From assembly GCA_037833965.1 (NCBI GenBank), contig AP031352.1, positions 27,220,501-27,284,500 of the forward strand: a DNA stretch of 64,000 nucleotides. Reading direction: 5' to 3'. Positions 36,601 to 48,641 of this stretch are shown in pieces. Position 1 is the stretch's first letter, and every line of letters starts with the position of its first letter. A program made the position numbers and the translations under genes. The notes under the pieces were generated by a model, which did not search any database, had not been told where the DNA came from, and saw nothing but the letters and a program-made list of their open reading frames with translations. This stretch comes from Marchantia polymorpha subsp. ruderalis (taxonomy: Eukaryota > Streptophyta > Marchantiopsida > Marchantiales > Marchantiaceae).

Positions 36601-39310
36601 TCCTTACCTCTTCTGGCCCGTTTGAACGCAAGTACATTCCATCCATAAGGTTCAGAACGCTTGCATGAGAACTCTCTTTATCTTTCAAGAGAGACTTCGT
36701 CATATGTAGCACAGTCTTGTTGGATTCCTTCTCTTCCACTCTTGATTTCAAGACACCTCTTTTTCCTTTCCTGCTACCGGATATGATGTGAAAACCGTTA
36801 CAATCCTCCGATTTGCTTTCAGGTAAGTTCTCATGTAGTTTCACAGCTATTGTTTCTGAGAGTAAGGTACAATCCTGATCCAACTGCTCGTCCTTTGCCA
36901 CATCCGGCGCACCATTCTTTCGATCTCCATCGGTCTGTCTATCATAATTGATATGCATGTTAACATCGCTCGCCGCCGGGTAATCGATTTGGTTAGCGGT
37001 TTCGTGTCGGGTAGATTTACCATTCATACTGGAAATCTTTGAATGCAACTTAGGATCGTGATTGAGCCTCTCGACTTTTTTGGACTTCGACTTTCCACCC
37101 TTTCCCTTGCGGCCGGAGGATTCTTGAGTAACTGACATGGTTTTGGATCCTAACACGAGTTGCTGGGCACCAGGGCTCCAATTTTCCACCTCCCCTCCGA
37201 CAGCAGTTTTTGCTCTTCGCTCTGGATCCTCTTGACCCTGTATCGAGAAATGAAGGGTGTCATCCTAATCGACAATGATTACTTAGCAAGAAAATCAAGA
37301 GTACATATAAGTAAGAAACCAAGAGACGACTATCAGGTAAACTTCGTAGTGTCACAAGGGATTAATCTCGTCATTACCTTCACTGACTTTGGCTTGCATG
37401 TCGGCCCCTTCTCCTCTTGCTGACTGACGTCTAACTTGTGAGCTGAAGTCTGTTTTCTCCGTTTCTTCTTTGTTTTCGTGCTTTTCACTTCACTACTTTC
37501 ACCACCATTGTTGCTGTGCAGACTGGCATTGTTTTCATCTCCAAGTAGCTCAATCTCAACACGGGCATTGTTCACCTTGACAAGAACATTCCTTACCTTC
37601 CTCAATACACGATCTGACAATGTGTGCGCAGACTTCAACGTGCTATCAAACAGCCAGCTGGCATCAGCCTCTTGCGCAGAATTCATACCTTCAGATTTTC
37701 CACATAGTAAACCAGCCTCTGATAGCTCCTTCAAGGCTTTTAGACCAGTAAGTAAGGGTGCAACAGCAGCTCCATTCGCACTCTTCCTTCCGAGCATTGC
37801 AGCTTGGTCTAATTCCGTATCCGAAAGACTGCCTTTGCAGATGTTTCTTAGCCTCGTTTCTCCCGAATTCATTACCAGATTTTTGTTCTTGCCTCTCAAG
37901 TTTAAGTCTCTACCTTTTGAACTGGCAGTCCTCGCTTCTCGAAAAAGCTTCATAACCTGGAGTGAAAGAAAAGTAGAGATGTGAGATGGAATTCTGGTGA
38001 CAAGGACTAACAAGATAGGAGTTTATTAGGTTTAAAACGTACATTACGGTACTGTTGAAATGATGCCTGTAAACTTTCTAGGGAATGGATGCTGCCGTAA
38101 CTAATTCGTTCATTAGGAGCGTACGTAGAAATGTGAAAAACTCAAAGTTTCTGTTCGTTGGCCGCTGTCATGGGACTTTCTATGGCATCCAATGCAGCTA
38201 CCGACTGAAAAATACAAACAACACGACGTGGATACTCCTCCAACATGAGCAACCCATTCACAATAATTCGTTCAAAAGAAATTTAGTTACCTCATATTTG
38301 CACGTCACTGCCAGTGTAGACTTGATCATGTTCCCCCTCACACAGGTTGGCAGTCGAGCCCACCAATTTATGCAGCCAAGCTTCTTTCCTATAATGCTTG
38401 ATGCAATTGACACATTGCTGTGCAAATCACAGGAGCAAGCCTTGCCACTCCTCCCTCCCTTGGGATCCTTTAGCTTCAATGCGAGGGATCTGGGTGGTTT
38501 CTTACTGCCCTGGGCATATCTCCATGCTGACCACAGCCCAAACTCGAACTTGTTTGCAATGAATGCGGGCAAGCTGTAGTAGCCCATACCTTTCAACCAC
38601 GGCATTTCTTCCCAAGGCGAAGCAGGGTAGGGGCATGGACTTTTCAAGAATTCATGATGAGAGATATCGTCCATGACTTCCAGAAAGGTGTGTACATTTC
38701 TCAACAAATCATTGGAGATACTTATGCAATCGAGCATGCCCCTTGCTTCTGCCATTCCATATACAACCTTCCCTTCTCCATCTCCCGAGCTAAAAAGTCG
38801 AATGTTGCTGACAAGCAAATCACCGGCTTCCTGCTCTCTCTGCAATCGCCTGACAAGCCCTCTAGCTCTCCTGAAGCACAATCCTGGCAGGGTCGAGCTA
38901 CATCTTGTACAGCCTTTGTCCGTCGGGTCGGATCCTTTCAATCCTCGATGGAGCTTCACAGGTCGTGTTGATTTCGAGTCACAGGTGTTATCATCCAGCT
39001 TCCCTTTCTTTGATTTGCACGCTCCCAATTCCGCACCCGAGCTTTCTCTGCCATCGCCAGGAACATCCGGGAGCAGAATGAAAGAACCTCTACCTTCTGC
39101 TACCAGATACTTCTGCATCATCAGGAGGATTGCGACCCAGGGGCCATCCACCACTGTAAGCGCGGCCTGTCTTTGTTCGTAATTCAAACCAGCAAGCCAT
39201 TCTACCACTCTCTGTCTTTCTCTCGACTCTGTCTTGGGTGCAGAGCTGCGGTGATAAATTGCTAAGTGGTCAGTAAGAGCATCCACCAGTTGCTGCGCCT
39301 CCATCTTCAT
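30664..39310 (-). CDS. Large non-canonical poly(A) polymerase / nucleotidyltransferase
   Basis: Fifteen exons: 39310-38291, 38066-38043 (24-nt microexon), 37956-37378, 37237-34346, 34132-34013, 33700-33518, 33392-33330, 33033-32962, 32630-32331, 32143-32024, 31769-31689, 31548-31508, 31257-31180, 30985-30901, 30795-30664. Total 5,790 bp, 1,929 aa, all frames close. The catalytic pol-beta core is at about 1546-1750: FGS at 1580-1582, SDVDLVV with two metal-binding Asp (1593, 1595), and a third Asp in VRLDISF (1735). A PAP/OAS1 substrate-binding region follows: LSPLALVLKQFL, GGLSSYCL, then VFDPRRM and IEDPLHPDNNVGRNCFRI. This is the Trf4/TUTase-like class that adds nucleotides to RNA 3' ends. 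Arabidopsis relatives include plant-specific PAP/OAS1-domain proteins (possibly the MEE44 type). Residues 350-1500 are mostly low-complexity, with Lys-rich, acidic and PPAPPPPPPSP stretches. Substrate is unknown. Confidence 0.9.
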
Positions 39311-40407
39311 GTTGCACTTTCAATTTAACGGCTTATATCCATGGAGGATTTGAAACAAACCAACTTCCACTCACACGTCGCCCCACAAACTGATGCGATT
39401 GATAAGGGACAGGTCTCAGGTTTCCCCAACGCTGTAGTGGCGGATATGACATTCCGACTAAGGACAGAATTGCGTCTCTGCCACCAATTGCAGTCACTTT
39501 AGCCACATCCGAGCAATATAGAGCCTCAGCAAATGCGGAATGCAAACTCGTCCGGAAATTGGTACATGAACACGAACTGCATTGGCAAAACAAAACCCCC
39601 GTCCACTGACTCCGGAGGCAGATCGCGAGTAGACTGCTGGCACAAGGCTTTAAGTTTGGCACGAAAGAATTTCATGGCTTATCACAAAGTCATAGAAATT
39701 GGAGTCCAGAAGCTCCGGTGAGTTGCGCGAACGGGTCTCGCTGAAAGGGGTGCGCTTCAACCTTCTACCACAACCACGACCACGACACTCCCCTGTTCGG
39801 CATTAAAACCCACGGCACGAAGAGCACGGCTATAGTTCGCCTGGGAAGACTCCTGCAATTGCCCAGCTCACACCCAAACATAAACAGACGTCTCCCGGAA
39901 ACCCAATGTAATTAGCAAATTTCACCACCAAGCTCGACAACTCCTCCCGCTAAGCCTTGAAAAATGGACTCCGCCCATCACTTCGACACGGACCTGTTGT
40001 AAAGGCATCCTTATTTCTGCCATAAATCAATGCATCCCTCCAGCTTTCCGTCCCTCCTCATTTCTATGCCAGAAGCTGCACGTGCTCTTGTCCCTCCAGC
40101 GCCCCTATCCACGCCAATCGTCTTCCTTCTCTCCGCCCCGAGCGAAGCCCAGCACCGCCCCGCCCGGCTCGAGCGATTCCAACCGGCCTCGCTGAGGACC
40201 GCGCTCGCTCGATCTGCAAAATTTAACCCGCAAAACTATTACGCAGCCAATTCCCCACTCTGCTCGCGTGCATGAATTCACGCAGAACCACATAAACTCC
40301 GCGGCCGCACGCACCAACTGCAAGATCAGGGTGATCGCAGCTGCTGATGCTACACTTTGTCTCGCTTTCCTCCGCCAGCAGACGCTAAGACTTGTTCCTC
40401 GCTATGC

Positions 40408-40442
40408 TACTGCTGCTGCTCCTCCTCCTCCTCCTCCTCCTC
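40408..40442. repeat. (CTG)n(CTC)n compound microsatellite
   Basis: About four CTG units followed by about eight CTC units, in the GC-rich intergenic core. Confidence 0.95.
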
Positions 40443-41469
40443 ACCTTCCCCTGCGTGTCCTGTCCCGGCCTTGGCTTGGCTTGCCTCCCGCGGCCCGAAC
40501 GTTGTGGGCTCCTCTGCGTTCGACTTCGAAAACCACGAGACCCGTCAAGTCCAGCCTCCAGTACAGGAACGTACTGGACTGTACCGTTCGGTCCGGTGAC
40601 ACCCCGTCCCGAGCCACCGTGGCGGGCGCCTGGAGTACTAGACATCATCCACCCCCCGCAGGTCCGGCCTGCCTCCCGACGAGCGTGGGCTGGTGCATCC
40701 GGAAATGGAAAGGCCGTGAGCTCGGTCGCTCGCCCGGTTCTCCGCCGAAATGCGTTGGCTCCGGCGGTGGCCGCGGGGCGGGGCAAGGGCGCGGACGGTC
40801 CCGCGCCTTTGTTCGTACGACGGGAGGAGCCGTCGACGGCTCGACGTTTTCTCTCTTGGAGATGTTGCAAGGATTTGGAGAAATAGCGGTCAGGCACCCA
40901 ACGGTCCAGGATCGGCTCTTCGGGCGCACCTGCGAGCGATGATGGGTGCGATCGTGGCGAGGATGGGCCCGAGTGGACCCCAGATTTGTTTCGGCACTCA
41001 AGTTCACATTCTCACGCTACGCTCTCGTCGTCCTTCGTCATGAGAGTCCGACTTCTTCCGCCCGATCGGCTGCATCCGAATGAACCCGAAAAACACGATC
41101 GGCCAAGTCAACTTCCTCGACTCCATTCTCCGCCGTGGCTTTTCTGAGTTCTGTCATAGCATTGTGGGAACTGTTTGTCCGCAACCTTGTCCTGCCGATC
41201 TCACATCTCAACTTCTACAACGACTTCCAGTCGGCCGTAGGGCCACATAATGCGCCACTCTTGGAAGATGACATTTAACGTCGTTCTTGATGTTTGTAAG
41301 CAATCGGTCAATCTTAAGAGCCAATCTTTTGTCACCTCTGGAAGGAGTTGTTGGAATAGGGACGTTCGACCCGTTTACTTGCACAGTCTCTTGAAATTCG
41401 AACACTCGAAACGCCGGCGCGCAATTGTCTAGCTCTCCGAAAAGGCTAAAGGAGGAGTTTCAAGCAGTG

Positions 41470-41491
41470 TCCGCGATCTCTAGATCGCGGA
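41470..41491. repeat. Perfect 10-bp inverted repeat, 2-bp spacer
   Basis: TCCGCGATCT (41470-41479), CT, AGATCGCGGA (41482-41491). The arms are exact reverse complements and would form a compact hairpin or a dimeric protein site. Confidence 0.9.
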
Positions 41492-42975
41492 GGACTTTTC
41501 CGCGCGGATATTCCGTTTGAGAAGATGACATTTTGCAGTGGACTGATGCATACGAACGTAATCTAAAGCGTGTTGGGATACACGAATGGTACAGGACCAG
41601 CCATACGGCGACCGTATAAGGCCAATTAAACATTGATCCAAGATCCTGGCATAAGTAGGCATCGACAAGATGGAGATATATAATTAGAGATTAGCCAGGC
41701 TAAATATTATATCGACGGAGGTGTCGCTCAACGTTTTTCGGGACATCGTCTGAACCATAAGTAAATCAGTGCTCATTCATCCACTCATTCCGTAGAAAAC
41801 AGCGTCACCACTGAATTCAGTAGACGAATCGTTTTTAGTGTTAGCTTCATTTAAACTTTTGCTTGTCTTTCGGAGAAGAAGAATAGAATGAAACAAGCTC
41901 AAATTCCATCTGAAATGATTTATAAGCTGTCAATGTCACATATGCAAGGATTAAAACTGTAAAAATATTTTTCTAATATATGAATTTCAATGATGGACAT
42001 ATTATAATTTTGAGAATTTAAGAAATGGAGAAAAAAAACTCTAATTATTTACATGATCAATAATTCCTATCATAACACTACTTCATATCAACTCATATCT
42101 CTGGAGTCTTAAAGAATGACTAAGTCTGTTATCGTAACAGTGAAATGAAGTGTTTCGTTTCCAGTTATGATGTTCCTTACATTAAAACATCTAAAGATAA
42201 ATCATATCCAAAATGGTCGAGCAAATTGCACATCCGAAAGGAATCGCTTAATTCATTCCTCTTTAATCTGTGATTGAATGCCATAGATAACGTACAATGA
42301 CGTTTGGAATACAACGTTGCATCAAGCTACCTCGTATACGCCATAACATCTTCCAGGTAAATGGTTGCCTGTGACGAGCCTGAATAATGTTACTGCTTTG
42401 GCTCCAAAGATTGTGTCCTTACCTAGATCGTGAACTTATATTCGGAAACGAAAACTACAGCAAATATACACAACAATTTGTTGCGGACGTTATGAATGTG
42501 TGTACTCTGGCCACCTTAAGAGGAGGCGAGAAATGTTTTGAGCGTCGTCGAAATAAATAGAAGAGAAATAGGGAAGACGTCAAGAATCTCGAAGAGCGCG
42601 AGAGCATGATACGAACGACGTAACACAACATTCGTTGTATCTTTCTAAACAAATGCAGTTTTCGAGAATTTCTTCGACTTCATTTCAGGCTTCGAGGATT
42701 CTACGCTTCACTGATGATGCCGAACATCCCGAATATCTTTAGATTTTTACAATCTCACTCTGTCCCTGGTGTGCCTGGGGATCTCGTCTGAGCTGAGACA
42801 CAAATGATTTTTCTGTGCGGGGACGGATTGCATGCTCGATTGATCATCAATTTGTTACAATTACTGTGAACGTAGAAGTCTGCAGTTCTCCTGCCCATTA
42901 TCCTCACAGACACTTTCGATCGTTGAGAAACACTCTGCTGCGATTTAAGCGCAGGACTTGTATAGGCGTTCAAAC

Positions 42976-45900
42976 ATGTCCGGTATTGCATCACGTCATG
43001 CGCGCCGCTTGCTAGCGGCTGGGCTGTTCCCTGCCCATCATCTGTCTAGAACTACAGGTTTTTGCGCTCTAGCAGATCAGAGAAGGCTCTACAGAGGAAA
43101 TGCTGAAAGGGAAAAAGTTTGTCGGAACAGGCACTACTCATATGCAAGCAGGATTTTGATACCGCAGCAATGTTCGTCCATGGATGCCGCTTTTTGGTTT
43201 GTTCCGATCAGAGGTTTTGCGTGGTGGAGCCGAGGGAGCGGTTACAATTCTGAAACAGGCGCTGACTCGAAAATCAAGTCCGATCATCATCTGGAATCTG
43301 TAACCGGTTCTCTTCACCGCAGCCAACCTGATCAATCAGAAATGTTGACAGATGATTCGTCAGTAAACACGTTGCTTACAGGCGAGGACCTGGATGCTAA
43401 CACCTGGGAGCGTGCAGGGGAGGTGCCTAAACTGGACATTCCAGCTGAAAGCTTAAAAACCTCTCAAGCAGGGGCAGAGCTTCTAGAGACTGTCACAAAT
43501 GAATCTCTTGCAACGAGTATCTGGAGTATACTACGGCTTCCTGCGGATGGAGTAGTTGTATTGGTAGACGGAGTACACAACATGACTGGAGCTCCCTGGT
43601 GAGTAAGAGCTGTTTAGTTTAGTCTGCGTTTATAGATTTTTTGTATCGGGTACGTTCATGCAATTGCTTCAGTTCATAGTCAGTTCATTATCACAAGTTA
43701 AAGTCGTATACTTTCGGCAAGCTCTTTATCTTCCAATTTCTTCGCTTTCTCGAAGCTCCGAAGGGTCATGCATTTATATGCAACATGTGTAGAAAGTACT
43801 GCCTCTTTTATAGATAGAACAAGTAAACGTTCCTCTGTATTGGCATTCTGGTCAGGTGGCTCACGATTGTTGGCTCAACACTCGCTTTTCGAGCAACTAT
43901 TTTTCCATTCACCATCACTTACATCAAAAAGTCTGCACAATTTGCATCTTCCATCTCTCTCTGTGAGATACCACAGCCCTGTGTGTTCCAAGATTGTTCG
44001 TAGAATCTGTCACTATGTGCTTTGGTCCCAGTAAGTCTCATTTGAACTTGCGCTGTTTTACTTATAGAGCATCGTTCTGATTACACGTTTTCGTTGGTTC
44101 ATTACTTTCGCTTTAAGTTCTATGCATCCCGAATCTCAAAATCTCTGGAGGAAAAAGCCAAAGCAAGAGATGAACTAAACCCTGCAGTTTATTGATTGAT
44201 GAGCTTCTTTGTAATTCCACAGTACCACCGATAAGACCCCCGCCTGAGTCTGGCAAGACCTTCGCTGAGCAGTACCGCGTATTTACAAAGAGGCGTTTGG
44301 AGTTGGGGGTTCCCAGTCCCTTCTGGGCAATTGCAGGTCTAGCCCAGGTATTGTAGTCTCTCTTTCTTCTAAAACTATGAAAGATCTGGCTTACAGAAAA
44401 CCAATTATGTTGTAGAGAGACTCGTTGAAACTTTCTGCATTCTACACAGCTGTTTACGACTTTTGGAAGTGTCTATACAGGAAATACAAGTAAATTTCAT
44501 ATACATTGTCCTTTGTGAGAATATCTTTTTTAAGGATATTCTTCGATTGTTTGGCTCAGTTATCTCAAGTACAGTAATTTTCGCTTGCTTTTGTAAATTA
44601 TGTGATTGTTTGACTGGAACCCTTGCTGCAGTTACAGTTACCTTGTAAACTGATGGCTCTTTGTTCCAGGCACCGCTATTTCTGTACTGGATCATAGCAT
44701 TGCGAGGAATGGCCATGGCATCTCACCCAGGGTTTGAGACTGTGAGTCTTATTTTCCTAGCACGAAAAACTTCTCACATAGATATTGTTTTATTGTATTT
44801 TTTATTCGTTTATTGTGTTTTTATCCATGCCGACCTGTCACATTTCGAAGAACGCATGTCTTTAGTATTTTGGAGAATTTTATTAAGCATACCTCAGATG
44901 GGTCAAGACGATCGCTGCTTCCTGATCCACATTCAGAAAAGTACTTATTTTACGATTGCCATTCGCAGGGTGGTGTCCTGTGGTTTTCGAATTTGACTGT
45001 TCCTGTGCAGGGTGCACTTGGTGCTCTTTTTCCTACTCTCGTAGCTCTCACGTATTTCATCAACGTCCAGGTACTTATTGAGTTGCAGCAGCTCCTTACT
45101 ATATTCAGTCGGGTATTAACTCCAAGTTTAGAGTAGAAGTAACGCATTATACTGCTTTTGTTATTATGTTTACTTTTGTCTAGCACTGGCTGAGAAGAAT
45201 ACACATTTAGGCGTACGAGGTTGAACGTGTCACTTTCGATATTTTAGGTGTCATTTCGGACGATGAAGCCAAGCAATGACGTCACCGGTTTCTTCATGAA
45301 GGTAAGTTTATGAAACCTGTTGGCATCTTTCATTGAGGTTTTTTAACGGAACTTGGAAGAGAAACACTTGGTCATAAGAATTCTGGGTTTTATACGTGGA
45401 AGTGTGAACTTTGACCTTAGTTCTCTGTGTAAAGGAAACCATATCTTTGTTGGCACAATTATTATAATCGTTGTCTGGTCGCGAAGTCGTGTATTAGAAG
45501 TTGACAATCAGAATCTCTCATCGCAAAGTGGAGGCATTTGTTTGATCTGATCCAAGTGCGTCGTCTTTCAGATATATCAATGGTGGTTAGAAGCTATGAC
45601 CATACCACTATTTCTTATGGGCTTCTACCTGCCACAGGTGAATTGTTATCTCATTTTGTATACACATAGATTCTTTACTGATCCGACATTAGCGATTATC
45701 TCTTATGTAGCAACTATCGGTTCGTAAGCACTACTCAAGCTTTTTCAACTGTCGAACCTGTTCATTAAAAAAAAAACGCTAGAACTTGTACGAGCTCAGA
45801 ATCATGCTAATTGTGCACCTTGAGACCAGCTGGTTGATCATTATCTTTATGCATAAGTTGTCGACAGAGTGTTCTTTTGCTTATACGAGTGAAACAGATT

Positions 45901-48641
45901 TACAAAAGAAAATCCTGTTTTCTCGAAATTTACAGGGTGTATTTATGTACTGGCTGACCAACAATACCTTCAATTTGCTTCAGGTACCATTGTTTGACTT
46001 AGTCCTATTCTTCTTGCTCGCAGTTTCGTAGTTATCATTCGGATTCTAGAGGCTCCACCTCAATTTGTCATTACATAATTATGAACGAAAGTCATATCCG
46101 GCTGTAGTGTTGTTCCGCTCATTATATCATTTTTGTGCAAGAGGACAAGCTACCGATGTGGGTAGCAAGTTTCTCAAATCTGGTTAGTTTCTACTTTTAG
46201 CATGTCACACGAATCTATAAACAAAAATTTCTACTGGTTAGGATGTGCCTGGAGACCCCGCACCCTGAGGGGTGTTATATCATAGATTTAGCTACAAAAA
46301 ACTGTAATTTAAACGTTGTTTTTAGCTTATGGTGCTGTGTTATTCGTCAAATCGATGAGCAGATCGTTAGCACTTCCAGGTGGAGAGCTTCCTTAGAAGC
46401 CCGTTATTTGTTTGTTCGCATTCTACTAATGTTTTCCCCGCTCTAGTCTGAGAATTCAACAGGCTTCAGATTGTCCTACATGGCATGCTTCTTCTTCCCT
46501 ATTGTCTATCTCTTTTGTCTGATCGTGCCTGTAAAGGTTGAGGGTCCCTTCGTGTCTCTTCATTTTTCTGTTGTTTCATTCCGTGGCTTTGTAGAATTCA
46601 GCTTTACATAGGCATGTTCACCCATCCTCAGTATCAATTGTCAGTCTGCCTGTTAGCATAAAGATGCATACCGGTGATGCAAACTGCAAACCTACTTCTC
46701 CTTATTATCGACGAAGCATACGCTACAAGAGACATTCTGAATAATCCACCGGGTTCTTTGTGATGGCAAAGATATACTTGCCATATGATCGTCGGTTATG
46801 TTCACCAGCCCCGTTAGCCTCTAGCATGGCAATCTAAACTGCACTTTCTTTGAGTTCATTTTCATTTCCTATCTATTCCTCTGTTGATTCTTTATGACCT
46901 GTTCTGTTTTCTTTGCCCCTCCCATGTTAAGCCCTTTTGGTTGCTCATGTATGGTTTGTATAGTAATATATTTTCTTCTGCAGTCTCTAGCTTTGCAGAA
47001 TGAAAGTTTCCGCTCAACTTTTGGATTGCCTCTTCTTTCGGAGATGGAGAAGCTGAGATCCAAGCAACAATCGCAAAGTGCAGAATCTGAGAGCATCAAT
47101 CCAGAGCTGCTAGATCTGGATGGCCTTCTTTCGGTAAGTGATCCTTAAAACTCTTGTTGCAGCCTAGCGTGATCTGTAGGACTTAAATAATGGGTGTAGG
47201 TCGCATTGGTCACCTTATCCATCCACGATGTAACTTTGGCTACCGCTTCTGGTTTATTCTTGAAGCACCTGCTCCGTAATATTTTGTGAGGCTTAACGTC
47301 GCTGGTTACCACTATCATTCTTCTCACGAATATTTGGAATTTAATTTCTGCACCAGGCTGCAACTCAGTGTGTAGCCAATGACCGTGACTTAGAGGCCGT
47401 CAACTTGTTGAAGTAAGTTTGTTTTTTTCCTCCCACGAAATTTTCTTCTCTAATTTTAGCCTCTTATGGATCTCTATAATACAGACCTTGAAAGAAATGT
47501 TTAATGCATGGAAATCGCTTTTTTAAACTTGTTATATTCGATGTGATTTACTACTTATGGGTAGCTCATCTCCCAATTGTAAACTCGATGCGATTGGCGT
47601 GCAGATTTGCTCTCGAGAAATATCCCGACGAGCCTGAGGCCTACAATGTATATGGGATGTTACATATCAAAAAGCGTCAGTGGTCTGAAGCCCTCGAGTA
47701 TTACAGCTTAGTTATTTCCAAGGTACAGCTTCCACACCCCTGAAGAATTTTTTAAAAAATTGCGGTTTTTTTTGTTATCTTCTGCTGCATCATGCGAAAG
47801 TTAAGTTGACATTGCAGGAATATTATACGGTTACCAGTTACTACATTGTAGGTAGCTTACAGGCTAGAGGTGAATTTCCTCTGACTGTACTTTGGTAGTT
47901 ATCGTTCTTCTCAAATAACTCGTTCGTTCCATGATAGGCGCGTGATGATCCACCAAGGATAACCGCGTTGATGGGATCCGGGATCGCTCTTTACAATCAG
48001 GTCAGTCTATTGGCTTTCTTGAGTCAATCATTCTCTGCTCACCAGTTCGAGTCCTTTTTCAAGGTTTGGTTTCGTGGAGATTGTTACGTAGGTCTATGGG
48101 TGAACCTGCTTTGTGTAATACCTTTACGTCTTCCACTTGTGAGCTGTACTCAGAATTTGGATAATCAGAGTTTGGAGTAATATATCGTGTTCAAACTCTA
48201 GGGTAGGAGGGGGGAAGCCGTGGACGTGATGAGGCCGTTGATGGATATGAATGTACCTGAAGAACCCGTTCTTCGTGTGAAGTACCTTAGAGCTCTTGTC
48301 ACCTTAAGCAGGTAAGTCGCTAAATTCATTACATCTGAGTTCAGAGCACATTCAATTTATGTCACTGGATTTTCCTATGACTTCTACCGTCACCTAAAGG
48401 GTGAACGGTAGAAGTCATCAACCATCAAAGTTCACCCTTTAGGTGACTTTGATGGTTGATGCTGACGCCTAAATTCCTCAGTACTTGAACCATAGCGTTG
48501 TGTATCGGGATGTGTAGTGCTATGAGTCAGGAGGGGCTAAAAGATGAAGCTCTCTCGGTGTTGGAGGCTGCTGCCAAGTGGGACAGTTCGATAAATGTAT
48601 ATGTGGAAGAGCTAAAAAAAGAGGTTTTGTCTTCAAAGTGA
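42976..48641 (+). CDS. OXA2-like mitochondrial insertase with C-terminal TPRs
   Basis: YidC/Oxa1/Alb3-family membrane insertase. Fourteen exons: 42976-43598, 43856-43962, 44223-44347, 44670-44741, 44969-45070, 45248-45301, 45572-45637, 45936-45983, 46984-47133, 47357-47412, 47605-47722, 47938-48000, 48202-48311, 48518-48641. Total 1,818 bp, 605 aa, all phases agree. Residues 1-60 are Arg/Ala/Ser-rich and start SGIASRHARRLLAAG, a clear mitochondrial-type presequence. The insertase region is about 200-405: WWLTIVGSTLAFRA (TM1), WAIAGLAQAPLFLYWIIALRGMA (written in parts across exons 3-4), the GALFPTLVALTYFINVQ segment, and IPLFLMGFYLPQGVFMYW. Residues 450-605 form TPR-like helices: LEAVNLLKFALEKYPDEPEA, YGMLHIKKRQWSEALEYY, GEAVDVMRPLM and ALSVLEAAAKWD. 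This fusion is the layout of Arabidopsis OXA2a/b, which are linked to COX2 maturation. The ATG at 42976 is the first ATG; upstream frame opens with TTG. Confidence 0.93.
48378..48460. repeat. Double nested hairpin in an OXA2-like intron
   Basis: Two side-by-side hairpins fill 83 bp. Hairpin 1: 13-bp arms TGACTTCTACCGT (48378-48390) and ACGGTAGAAGTCA (48405-48417). Hairpin 2: 14-bp arms ATCAACCATCAAAG (48417-48430) and CTTTGATGGTTGAT (48447-48460). The centre of hairpin 1, TCACCTAAAGGGTGA (48390-48404), is the exact reverse complement of the centre of hairpin 2, TCACCCTTTAGGTGA (48432-48446). The structure lies in the last intron (48312-48517). Confidence 0.93.

Larger units (their letters stand above)
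39311..42975. other. Divergent intergenic region with GC-rich core
   Basis: About 3.7 kb between the start codons of the nucleotidyltransferase (leftward) and OXA2-like gene (rightward). At 39.7-41.1 kb it is GC-rich, with long overlapping open frames on both strands (40268-40942, 40392-40886, 40385-40897 and 40645-41007), all arginine/proline-rich, of simple-repeat character and unlike any family I know. I treat them as composition artefacts. The 40552-40584 stretch has several GTAC cores, including CCAGTAC/GTACTGG arms. At 41470-41491 there is a perfect palindromic hairpin. 41.7-42.5 kb is more AT-rich and featureless. Confidence 0.5.

Noticed and set aside
37478-37984. 168-codon plus-strand frame
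   Set aside because: It is antisense to exon 3 of the nucleotidyltransferase.
40268-40942. 224-codon open frame, and overlapping long frames on both strands at 40385-41007
   Set aside because: It opens with GTG, is rich in Arg/Pro and simple repeats, and the GC-rich stretch gives long frames on both strands at once, as composition alone would do.
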